Assembly (NCBI GenBank): GCA_964517795.1
Contig: CAZFDE010000021.1
Span: 1-37,385 of the forward strand
Direction of reading: 5' to 3'
DNA length: 37,385 nucleotides
Origin: CAZFDE01 sp964517795
GTDB lineage: Bacteria > Planctomycetota > Phycisphaerae > Sedimentisphaerales > Anaerobacaceae
Both the position numbers and the translations under genes were made by a program. Shown here piece after piece: positions 17,273 to 25,261 of this stretch (its first letter is position 1; the number at the start of each line of letters is the position of its first letter). The notes below the pieces were generated by a model that was not told where the DNA came from, searched no databases, and saw only the letters and a list, made by a program, of their open reading frames with translations.

Positions 17273-18454
17273 TCAGAGCCACTTTTTAATCAGGCGGTTT
17301 AAGATCAGAGGGGGGATAAGACACGTGGCGATGGTGGTCAGTACCATCGCAGTATAGATGCCATTCGGCATGGGGTTGGTTTGCAGGTTGAGGCTGCGCT
17401 GCATGATGATCATCGTGACCTCGGCACGCGGGATCATGCTGATGCCAAGGAGGATGGACGTATCGCGGCTGAAAAACAACAGGCTTGAACCGAATGATCC
17501 TATAAACTTTCCGAGAAAGGCTGCGGCGATCAGGATAACGGCCGGGATAATAGCTGTTGCGAAACCGGCAATCTGAATTTTTAGGCCGATGCTGATGAAA
17601 AAGAAGGGGACGAACAGATCATAGACAACCGTTACCGCGGTTTTCGATTTAACCGAATGGGGGTCTTTGCTGAAGATCACTCCTGCGAAAAAGGCACCGA
17701 TGGCGACTGAAAACCCGAGTAAATCAGCACATGCGGCAATGATCAGGCCGATGGCGATAATGGTCAGACTTTCCTGGGGCGGTTTTTCAAAGCGGTTAAA
17801 AAATGAGGTGGTTGGTTTTTCGACGAATCGTGAGAACAGGATGCAAACGAACCCAAATAGAACGAGTTTGATCAAAAACGCAATCACCGTGGTTACGAAT
17901 TTGATGGTAATGTCCGAATGTTCCTTATGCACTGTGATCATTGGGGCCAATGCAAACAGCAGTGCCATCATGACAATACCGGTGATATCGTCATATTCGG
18001 CGGTATCCATCAATAACTGGCCCTGATTGGTGTTGATTTTTTTGTTTTCTTCCCAAACACCGGCGCTGACACCGATACTGGTGGCAACCAACGCGGCCGA
18101 AACGATCAGGCTAATCAGAAAACCAAGATTTAAAACAACGTAGGCGGCGAGAAAGCCGAACGCGGCACTGATGATGATTTCGAATGTTCCGATGAAAGTG
18201 GCTCGACGAAATTGCTTGAGCAGCTTGTGAAGCTTGCTTTCCAGACCGATATGAAACAACAGGATGATTACACCGAGTTCAGCCAAAAAATGGATGATGT
18301 TTTCGGTGTCGTGATCGAACAGGTCGAAAAAATGATCGATTGATCGCAGGATCATACCGATGGTGATATAGCCGATCAGAACAGGCAGTTTGAGGCGGGA
18401 CAGGAACTCTTTGATGAGAAAGGCGGCGATGAGAATAATCCCCAACATTAACAC
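17273..18454 (-). CDS. Cation:proton antiporter, CPA2/Kef-type membrane domain
   Basis: This is an integral membrane protein of at least 393 residues with about 10 to 12 hydrophobic segments and no RCK or TrkA nucleotide-binding C-terminal domain. The family N-terminus LKLPVLIGYITIGMIL, the acidic pair in EYDDITGIVMM, and FSVAIGAFFAGVIFS support monovalent cation:proton antiport of the CPA2 type. The start is uncertain. The frame offers GTG at 18454 without a good Shine-Dalgarno, and it stays open for 18 further codons up to a stop at about 18511 with no ATG, GTG or TTG in between. It is the last gene of the - strand trehalose operon, convergent with malQ, with 18 bases between the two stops. 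Ion balance beside osmolyte synthesis suggests osmoadaptation (inference). Confidence 0.85.
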   Translation of the reverse strand: MLMLGIILIAAFLIKEFLSRLKLPVLIGYITIGMILRSIDHFFDLFDHDTENIIHFLAELGVIILLFHIGLESKLHKLLKQFRRATFIGTFEIIISAAFGFLAAYVVLNLGFLISLIVSAALVATSIGVSAGVWEENKKINTNQGQLLMDTAEYDDITGIVMMALLFALAPMITVHKEHSDITIKFVTTVIAFLIKLVLFGFVCILFSRFVEKPTTSFFNRFEKPPQESLTIIAIGLIIAACADLLGFSVAIGAFFAGVIFSKDPHSVKSKTAVTVVYDLFVPFFFISIGLKIQIAGFATAIIPAVILIAAAFLGKFIGSFGSSLLFFSRDTSILLGISMIPRAEVTMIIMQRSLNLQTNPMPNGIYTAMVLTTIATCLIPPLILNRLIKKWL

Positions 18455-18508
18455 GAAGGCGCCAGTCTGTATGATGAATAGCCTTTTATCTTTGCCGGGT
18501 TCATTTGC

Positions 18509-21277
18509 TTAATTCGAACCGCATAATAAGCATACGGGAAAATGGGCTAATGTACAAGCCACATTTATGTTATCAGAGATTTCGAGCGTTTTGGCGGTGA
18601 ATGAATTCATCAGGGAACAATTGAACGGCGGATTAAAAATGACAGTCGTATCTTTCCATATGTTTTCGCCCAGCGGCAGTTCATTTTCACTGATCAGACC
18701 GGTCAGGAATCGCGGGACGATGGTGACCGCGCATTGATCCTGATAGGTTCGGGCGAAGGCGATAATGTGTTTGGCGAACGGGCCGCGGACAGCAAGCGGG
18801 CAATAGTTTCCGTCCTGGAACAGGCGGCAATATTGTTTGCGGACAGCTAACGTCCTGTCGGTCAGAAACAGCTTAATTCTCGCATCAGTATGGTTTTGCA
18901 GGAGCAGGCTGATCAGGCCGGGCAAATCGGTTTGGGATGCATCGCGGATTTCATCTAACATGTGTTGTCGGATGGCATAATCGACGGGGCGGCGGTTATC
19001 AGGATCGACGAGATTGAAGTCCCACAGTTCGCCGCCCTGATAGAAATCCGGGATGCCGGGTGCCGTCAGCTTGATCAGGGTCTGGCTCAAACTGTTAAAG
19101 ATGCCGTAATAGGCGATGGTTTTGTAGAAGGGCAGAAAGTCCTTCAAAAATTCGTTTTCCCCAGAGGGATTGAGGATGCGGGCAATGAATCGGGTACATC
19201 CATTTTCGTATGGGTTATTCGGTTCGATCCAGGTGGAGCGGCGTTTGGCCTCGCGAACCGCTTTGATCATATAATTGCGAATTCTTTTTCGATATTCATC
19301 GGTCAAATTCTGGTCAAAGGGCGCAGTCCCGATCAGGGTTTGATAGAGCAGGTATTCATCATTGGCATCCGGGGGTGTGTTGCCGTTGATAGATGTTTTT
19401 TCCGATCGGTTGAGGTGCATCCATTTTTGGACATGCCTTTGCCAGCGGTCCGGGATTTCGGAAAGGACATTAAGCCGCGCCCTGACATCTTCGCCATGTT
19501 TGGTGTCATGGGTGGCCGTGGTATTCATAGCGTGCGGAAGGGACTTGCTTCGGGTTTGATTGAACTGATGAAATCGTTCAAGCGGGGTGCCGAAAGCGGA
19601 CGGATCGCCGCCGACTTCGTTGAGTGAGGTAAAGCGGAAATCGTTATAAAGATAGGTATCTTCGAAGCCTTTGGCCATCAGGGCGCTGCAGAGTTGCTCT
19701 AAGGCGGCCACAAAATCCAGCCGCTGGCGGCTCGCCTTCTTATTCTTATCCAAGAGGACGCGAGCGATGATATACAGTTCATGCTGGAATTGCGCAAGGG
19801 TATCATGAGCTTTGTCAATCGCATCCTGGAGATAGGCGATGTTACTCTGTTGAGACAGACCGGTCAGATACGTTCGGTATATCGGCAAGCAGGCGAGTAT
19901 CTCGGCAAGAACAGTTTTGAGCCCGGCTTTGGATGGCATGAGGGCCGACTGTGTATTTTCGAGAACTTTTCTCAGGCAATACACCACGTAATTTAAATCA
20001 CCGGCCAGGTAATCATGGAGGATTCGCTTTTTATTTTCAACGAGCAAATCCTCGGGTGATTTTTCGACGGCGGTGATTTGCCGGTGGATGTTCGAGAAAG
20101 CAGCTTTGTTATCGCCTTGACAAAAGAGGCCATTGACGATGTTCAGGAAATCGTACCCGGTGGTACCCTGGATCGGCCAATCGGCGGCGAGCGGTTCATC
20201 GAAAGCTAATATTTTTTCCACGACGATATAGATATCTGCTGTTTTTTCTTTTACTCGGCGCAGATATTGCAGGGGATTGTACAGGCCGTCAATGTGATCG
20301 ATTCGCAGGCCGGTAAAGTGTTTGTCGCGAACCAACTGAAAGATTAAGCGGTGGGTATCGTTGAGGACATGTGTGTTTTGAATGGTCAGAGCGATAAAAT
20401 CGTTGAGATAAAAAAAACGGCGGTAGTTGATGATTTCCTGTGTTGCCTGCCAGTGGGTGAGCCGGTAAAACTGATCAGCAAGAAGCGTTGACAGGTCTGC
20501 TTGATTTTCGGTTGTTTTGTTTGGATCGTTCAATGTAGCAAGATGATCATCGAACCATTGTTTCACTGCCGGGTTCGCTTGATAAATATCCCGGATATTT
20601 TGCTTTGTCGCTGATTCCAGAGGCATATCATTTAATATTTCACATTCCGTCAGGGTGTCAAAAAGCCCGGTGAGTGTCGTGCACGTATCAGGGTCGATAT
20701 CGGATTGGTGGATGAACGATTGAAGATCACCCATAAGGACTTGGGGATAACATTTTAATCGCAGGGGGAATTTTTTATCATAGTAACATACCCAGATTTG
20801 ACCATGGTCGTATTGTAAGGTAATTTCATTTTGCTGCATTGCCTTAGGCAAAGGTTTGCCTAAAAAAGGGGCCATGATCCTGCCGTCCAGCTCGTCGAAC
20901 GTGTAATCCCAGCGGATATCAAAAAAATCACCGTAGCACGATTTTTGCCCTTTTTCGAGTACGTCGAACAGCATCGGATTTTGCGAGTCGTAGGCCATGT
21001 GGTTGGGGACGATATCCTGCAGCCATCCCATGTTGTGTTTTGTGACGGTTTGCATCAAATCATCGAAATCCGATTGGCTGCCTAACTGCGGATTGAGTCG
21101 ATTGGGATCGATGATGTTGTAGCCGTGTTTGCTGCCTTTTATGGCTTTGAATATAGGTGAGGCATAGATATCGGAAATTCCAAGCTGCGAGAGATATTCA
21201 ACGATTTTGCGGGCCTCTTTGAAGCCGAAAGAGGGGGTGAACTGCAGGCGGTATGTGGCTGAGGGGATACGCATCAT
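18509..21277 (-). CDS. treY: Malto-oligosyltrehalose synthase, GH13_26
   Basis: This 922-residue cytosolic enzyme isomerises the reducing-end alpha-1,4 bond of maltooligosaccharides to alpha,alpha-1,1, forming maltooligosyl-trehalose. The N-terminus RIPSATYRLQFTPSFGF and GISDIYASPIF are diagnostic. Catalytic blocks are LRIDHIDGL (Asp327), VVEKIL (Glu354) and NTTATHDTKHGEDVRAR. PNHMAYDSQNP is another typical block, and FYQGGELWDFNLVDPDNRR lies near the C-terminus. The length is at the upper end of the family range. Its start overlaps the treZ stop as ATGA, indicating coupled translation. Together TreY and TreZ make trehalose from glycogen-type glucans. No debranching enzyme gene (treX/glgX) is visible here. 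Confidence 0.96.
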   Translation of the reverse strand: MMRIPSATYRLQFTPSFGFKEARKIVEYLSQLGISDIYASPIFKAIKGSKHGYNIIDPNRLNPQLGSQSDFDDLMQTVTKHNMGWLQDIVPNHMAYDSQNPMLFDVLEKGQKSCYGDFFDIRWDYTFDELDGRIMAPFLGKPLPKAMQQNEITLQYDHGQIWVCYYDKKFPLRLKCYPQVLMGDLQSFIHQSDIDPDTCTTLTGLFDTLTECEILNDMPLESATKQNIRDIYQANPAVKQWFDDHLATLNDPNKTTENQADLSTLLADQFYRLTHWQATQEIINYRRFFYLNDFIALTIQNTHVLNDTHRLIFQLVRDKHFTGLRIDHIDGLYNPLQYLRRVKEKTADIYIVVEKILAFDEPLAADWPIQGTTGYDFLNIVNGLFCQGDNKAAFSNIHRQITAVEKSPEDLLVENKKRILHDYLAGDLNYVVYCLRKVLENTQSALMPSKAGLKTVLAEILACLPIYRTYLTGLSQQSNIAYLQDAIDKAHDTLAQFQHELYIIARVLLDKNKKASRQRLDFVAALEQLCSALMAKGFEDTYLYNDFRFTSLNEVGGDPSAFGTPLERFHQFNQTRSKSLPHAMNTTATHDTKHGEDVRARLNVLSEIPDRWQRHVQKWMHLNRSEKTSINGNTPPDANDEYLLYQTLIGTAPFDQNLTDEYRKRIRNYMIKAVREAKRRSTWIEPNNPYENGCTRFIARILNPSGENEFLKDFLPFYKTIAYYGIFNSLSQTLIKLTAPGIPDFYQGGELWDFNLVDPDNRRPVDYAIRQHMLDEIRDASQTDLPGLISLLLQNHTDARIKLFLTDRTLAVRKQYCRLFQDGNYCPLAVRGPFAKHIIAFARTYQDQCAVTIVPRFLTGLISENELPLGENIWKDTTVIFNPPFNCSLMNSFTAKTLEISDNINVACTLAHFPVCLLCGSN

Positions 21278-23121
21278 GGAGCAGCTTTCTTTTTTGGGTC
21301 GGAGTTGGATCGATAGGCCGCAAATGAAAGCGGCGGCATGGTCAAGGATTGACCAGATTCAATCCTTGGGGCAAGTGCAGCACCCCGGCCGGCCCATTGG
21401 TCCTCGGCCGAATCCATGAATTTATGCCACTGACCAGCCGGGATATTCGGCGTGAAACTACAGTCGTTATTCTCAAAATTCAGAAAACAGATAATATGGC
21501 TGTTGGAGGATGGGCGGTGAAGACAGATGAGTTTTTTGTCGCCCACTTGTTCTGCCTCTCGGTCCACTTTGCTGAGATTCGATAACGCCGGTGTTTTCTT
21601 TCGCAGCTTTATCAGGAAGGTATAGAATTTCAGTAATATCTGATGATGTTCGGTATTTCGGCTTTGCCAGTCGATGTTCGATTTGAGAAAGGTCTCTTCG
21701 GCCTGCGGGTCGGGGACCTCGCCTTGCCAGCCAAACGCTTTGAATTCGTTGGCGCGGCCTTTGCGAACGGCCTCGACCAGTGCCGGGTCGGTGTGACTGA
21801 CAAAATAAAGAAAAGGTGCGGTTTCCCCGTATTCCTGGCCCATAAAAAGCAGGGGAATATAAGGCGAAAAGAGAATGGTCCCGGCCGCCAGTTTCAAGGC
21901 TTCGAATGAAACCAGATTGGCCAGTCGTTCGCCGCGCATGCGGTTGCCGACCTGATCATGATTTTGTGAAAAAACGACAAAGCCCGAGGCGGGGATATCC
22001 TGCGAACTGTTGCCGTGGCGGCGTTTTCGGTGTTTGGAGTACTGTCCGGAATAGACGAATCCTTCGTTAAGCGATTTTATCAAGTCGTCCACTTGGCCGA
22101 AATCGGCATAATATCCGTCATATTCGTTCGTCAGCAGGGTGTGCAGGCTGTGGTGCAAATCGTCACACCATTGCGCATCGAGGCCGTAACCGTTTTGGCG
22201 CCAGGTTCTTATGAGCTTTGTGTCGTTGAGATCGCTTTCGCCGATCAAATAATATTTCCGGCCGCGACGGTTGGAGAAATCGTTCACGTGTTCGGCCAGT
22301 TCCCTGAGAAACGGCTTGGCACTCATATCGAACACCGCATGCAGCGCGTCCAGCCGCAGCGCATCGATGTGATACTGTTCGAACCAGAAAAGGGCGTTAC
22401 AGATAAAATAATGTCTGACCGGATCGCTGTAGGCGTCATCGAAGTTGATCGCCTCGCCCCAGGGGGTCTTGTATTTGTCCGTAAAATACGGGCCGAACTG
22501 TGATAGATAGTTGCCTTCCGGGCCGAGATGATTGTACACCACATCGAGAATGACGGCGATGCCATGATCGTGGCAGGCATTGACCAGTTTTTTCAGCCCG
22601 GTCGGTCCGCCATAAGCGTTGTGCACCGAAAAGGGGAATACCCCATCATAGCCCCAGTTGCGATTGCCCGGAAATTGAGCGATGGGCATCACTTCAATGG
22701 CATTGATTCCCAGTTCACGCAGATCATTTAAGCGGCTTATGATGGCTTCGAACGTTCCTTCGGGCGTAAATGTCCCCACATGCAGTTCGTAGATGATCAT
22801 TTGTTCCAAAGGAATACCTTGCCATGTGTGATCGGACCAGGCAAATGCGTTATGATCGACGATCTGCGAAGGGCCGTGAACACCTTCGGGTTGAAAGTGG
22901 GAAGCCGGGTCGGGCCGGGTGATATCCTTGTCGAGCCGGATAAAATAACGGCTGCCCGGTTCGATAGCGCCTATCTGCTTTTGCCAATACCCATAGGGTT
23001 GGGGTTCAAGGGGTATTTCGCGCTGATGCGGATGCCGGATTTCTATGGATACCTTTTTTGCAAATGGTGCCCAGACCCTAAAATCACATTGTGATGAGCC
23101 AGAATAATATACACCAAGCAC
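21274..23121 (-). CDS. treZ: Malto-oligosyltrehalose trehalohydrolase, GH13_10
   Basis: This 615-residue enzyme releases trehalose from maltooligosyl-trehalose made by TreY. An N-terminal beta domain (1 to about 95, starting DFRVWAPFAKKVSIEI) precedes the GH13 barrel. Motifs seen are IIYELHVGTFTPEGTF, GIAVILDVVYNHLGPEGNY, DALRLDALHAVFD (Asp258 nucleophile), YLIGESDLND (Glu295) and FSQNHDQVGNR. The start is GTG (23119-23121), preceded by GAGAGG (23128-23133 on the complement) at a six-base spacing. The gene lies 31 bases downstream of the CBS gene and overlaps treY by four bases, so the - strand genes form one operon. Confidence 0.96.
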   Translation of the reverse strand: MLGVYYSGSSQCDFRVWAPFAKKVSIEIRHPHQREIPLEPQPYGYWQKQIGAIEPGSRYFIRLDKDITRPDPASHFQPEGVHGPSQIVDHNAFAWSDHTWQGIPLEQMIIYELHVGTFTPEGTFEAIISRLNDLRELGINAIEVMPIAQFPGNRNWGYDGVFPFSVHNAYGGPTGLKKLVNACHDHGIAVILDVVYNHLGPEGNYLSQFGPYFTDKYKTPWGEAINFDDAYSDPVRHYFICNALFWFEQYHIDALRLDALHAVFDMSAKPFLRELAEHVNDFSNRRGRKYYLIGESDLNDTKLIRTWRQNGYGLDAQWCDDLHHSLHTLLTNEYDGYYADFGQVDDLIKSLNEGFVYSGQYSKHRKRRHGNSSQDIPASGFVVFSQNHDQVGNRMRGERLANLVSFEALKLAAGTILFSPYIPLLFMGQEYGETAPFLYFVSHTDPALVEAVRKGRANEFKAFGWQGEVPDPQAEETFLKSNIDWQSRNTEHHQILLKFYTFLIKLRKKTPALSNLSKVDREAEQVGDKKLICLHRPSSNSHIICFLNFENNDCSFTPNIPAGQWHKFMDSAEDQWAGRGAALAPRIESGQSLTMPPLSFAAYRSNSDPKKKAAP

Positions 23122-23152
23122 GATCGACCTCTCTCTATTTTTTTAATTTCAA

Positions 23153-23578
23153 TTAACCGCGCGTGGGTTCGCAGATTCGCTCCATGACTTCATAGGTTAA
23201 ATGGTCATTGCTGGTTTTGAGTGCCAGGTCTCCCAGCGAAACCATTCCGACCACGGTCTTATCTTCCGCCAGGACGACTAAACGGCGTACCTGATGGTCT
23301 TCCATGATCTGAGCAGCGGTTTCAATATTATCCTGTTCACAGCAGCAAAAGATTCCGGGGGTGATGATATCTTTGATGACTGTGGTTTTCGGATCCAACC
23401 CGGCCGCAACCGTGCGAATCACAATATCGCGATCTGTCAAAATCCCGACAATCGTATTGTTCTCCAGCACCGGCAGGGCACCGATATCAAAGGTATTCAT
23501 TTTTTCGGCCGCTTCAGCGACCATGGCACTGGAACTGATCTGTTGGACATGAGAACTCATAATTTCACGAACCTTCAT
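23153..23578 (-). CDS. Two-CBS-domain protein
   Basis: This 141-residue protein consists almost entirely of a tandem CBS pair (a Bateman module). The first spans about 1-60, with VREIMSSHVQQIS and GALPVLENNTIVGILTDRDIV. The second spans about 68-135, with MEDHQVRRLVVLAEDKTVVGMVSLGDLAL. CBS pairs bind adenine nucleotides and sense energy state or ionic strength. It has no enzymatic or DNA-binding domain, so a regulatory partner is expected. A run of three cysteines, FCCCEQ, in the inter-domain region is unusual. It is the first gene of the operon with treZ, treY and the antiporter, so regulation of trehalose synthesis or ion flux is possible (inference). Confidence 0.9.
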   Translation of the reverse strand: MKVREIMSSHVQQISSSAMVAEAAEKMNTFDIGALPVLENNTIVGILTDRDIVIRTVAAGLDPKTTVIKDIITPGIFCCCEQDNIETAAQIMEDHQVRRLVVLAEDKTVVGMVSLGDLALKTSNDHLTYEVMERICEPTRG

Positions 23579-23582
23579 AAAG

Positions 23583-23589
23583 CACCTCC
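23583..23589 (-). promoter_or_regulatory. Strong ribosome binding site of the CBS gene
   Basis: On the - strand GGAGGTG (complement of 23583-23589) lies four bases before the ATG at 23576-23578. It is a near-perfect anti-16S match and fixes this start. It is stronger than the sites of the downstream operon genes. Confidence 0.75.
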
Positions 23590-23720
23590 ATTATTTTACA
23601 GTCTATGCTTACTTTTTTTTCTCTTTACACCCCATCCTATTCGACAACATGGGCTATCTAAATAAGTGACCTGCCTAATTTATCTGCTCCAATTCCCTAA
23701 CTCATTCCGTCATTATTAAA

Positions 23721-23750
23721 TTGTGTATTTCTGATACGGATTTTACTTAT
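23721..23750 (+). promoter_or_regulatory. Weak promoter candidate for treT
   Basis: In the divergent CBS/treT spacer, TTGTGT (23721-23726) and TACTTAT (23744-23750) are 17 bases apart, about 40 bases before ATG 23791. Agreement with consensus is only partial. The 212-base spacer must also hold the promoter of the - strand operon, which I could not identify. Confidence 0.3.
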
Positions 23751-23790
23751 GCAAACTGCGTAAGTGCCTTATTTCATTTTGGCAGCATCC

Positions 23791-25052
23791 ATGAAAAATG
23801 TATATGATGAAATGAGTTATGATTCGATGAATAAAACGCACAAATTAGTATCATTGGAAGATTATGAACCGCTGATCGGTGTTGAGGCAGTCGAGCGAAT
23901 TCATAACAAAGCAGCCCCTTTAAAAGGACTGCATGTGGCCAATGTGAATTCGACTTATTACGGTGGCGGGGTGGCGGAATTACTCTCATCGTTGACGCTC
24001 CTGATGAACAATGTCGGGATCAAGACCGGCTGGCGCGCGATCCAGGGATCGCCGGATTATTTTAGTGTTACCAAGAAGATGCACAATGCGCTGCAGGGCG
24101 GGCAAATCAATCTCAGCCAGCGAAAAAAACAGATCTACGAACAGGTCGTTTACGAAAATAGTGTCCGCAATCATCTCACACACGATCTGGTGATTATTCA
24201 CGATCCACAGCCGTTGCCGATGATTGCCCATTATAAAAAGAAAGGGCCTTGGATATGGCGTTGCCATTTGGACCTTTCTCACCCGGATGAGCCGTTATGG
24301 GAATATGTCAAGCCGTTTGTCGAACAGTATGACGCAGCCGTTTTCAGTATCGAGGACTATCGGCGGGATTTACAGACACCGCAGGTGTTTTTCATGCCGG
24401 CCATTAATCCCTTTTCCATCAAGAATAAGCAACTCAGCGAGAAAGAAATTCACGAAAGACTCAATCATTATCATATCCCTATCGATCTGCCTCTGGTTGT
24501 CCAGGTTTCTCGATTTGACCGATATAAAGACCCACAGGGCGTGATCGAAGCATTTAAGATCGCTCGAGACCAGGTCGATGCGACATTGGTCCTGGTGGGT
24601 AATGTTGCAACCGATGACCCCGAAGGTGAAAAGGTCTATCAATCGTTACTCGATTGTCGTGAAGACCGCATCATTATTCTTAGCCAGGAGGATACGGCCC
24701 TGGTCAATGCCCTGCAGACCAAGGCCGCGGTCGTCCTGCAAAAATCCATCAAGGAGGGGTTTGGCTTGACGGTGGCCGAGGCGATGTGGAAAGGAACACC
24801 GGTGATCGGCGGAAATGTCGGAGGCATTCGATGTCAGATCAAAGATGGGGTCAACGGATTTCTGGTTTCCTCGATTGACGATGCGGCTGCAAGGATCATT
24901 CAACTTGTACAAAATAAGGAATTAAGAAAGCAGATGGGCGATAAAGCCAAAGAAACGGTCAAAAACCGGTTTCTATTGACACGTTTGCTGGAACAGTATC
25001 TGGATTTGTTTGGTGCGTTTGAAACAAACTATACCTTAAAAAAGAATCCATC
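23791..25052 (+). CDS. treT: Trehalose glycosyltransferring synthase (TreT-type GT4), 3' end lost in assembly gap
   Basis: A retaining GT4 glycosyltransferase resembling TreT, which joins glucose from an NDP-glucose to free glucose to form trehalose, reversibly. Visible motifs: HVANVNSTYYGGGVAELL at the N-terminal nucleotide-binding lobe, FSVTKKMHNALQGG, VIIHDPQPLPMI, WIWRCHLDLSHPDEPLWEY, VVQVSRFDRYKDPQGVIEAF and the sugar-nucleotide site EGFGLTVAEAMWKGTPVIGGNVGG. About 420 residues precede the gap, close to full family length, so the stop is probably inside it. The start is ambiguous among ATG 23791, 23812 and 23827 and GTG 23764; none has a strong Shine-Dalgarno. Divergent from treZ and treY, it gives the cell a second trehalose route from NDP-glucose. 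Confidence 0.85.
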
Positions 25053-25152
25053 NNNNNNNNNNNNNNNNNNNNNNNNNNNNNNNNNNNNNNNNNNNNNNNN
25101 NNNNNNNNNNNNNNNNNNNNNNNNNNNNNNNNNNNNNNNNNNNNNNNNNNNN
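25053..25152. other. Assembly gap (100 N)
   Basis: Exactly 100 unknown bases, the conventional length for a scaffold join of unknown size. The treT stop and any gene between treT and the BON gene may be hidden here. A reading frame continuing across it (ending at 25194) cannot be trusted. Confidence 0.95.
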
Positions 25153-25261
25153 CTTCCTGATGCCAAATGGGGAGAACGCCTATTTCATGTGTAAATGAAA
25201 TGGTATTACACTGGTTACATGACATAGTAAAAGAAAATCAATTTAATGAAAGGAGCAACCG
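25153..25261. other. Short leader after the gap, upstream of the BON gene
   Basis: These 109 bases follow the gap. The first 42 stay open in one frame (ending LFHV at 25194) and could be the tail of an unseen gene, but this is too short to assign. AAAGGAG directly precedes the BON-protein ATG at 25262. No consensus promoter was recognised, so it may lie in the gap. Confidence 0.5.

Noticed and set aside
25153..25194. Continuation of treT across the N gap to a stop at 25194
   Set aside because: Gap size is unknown, so the reading frame after it is arbitrary, and the 13 residues do not resemble a TreT C-terminus.
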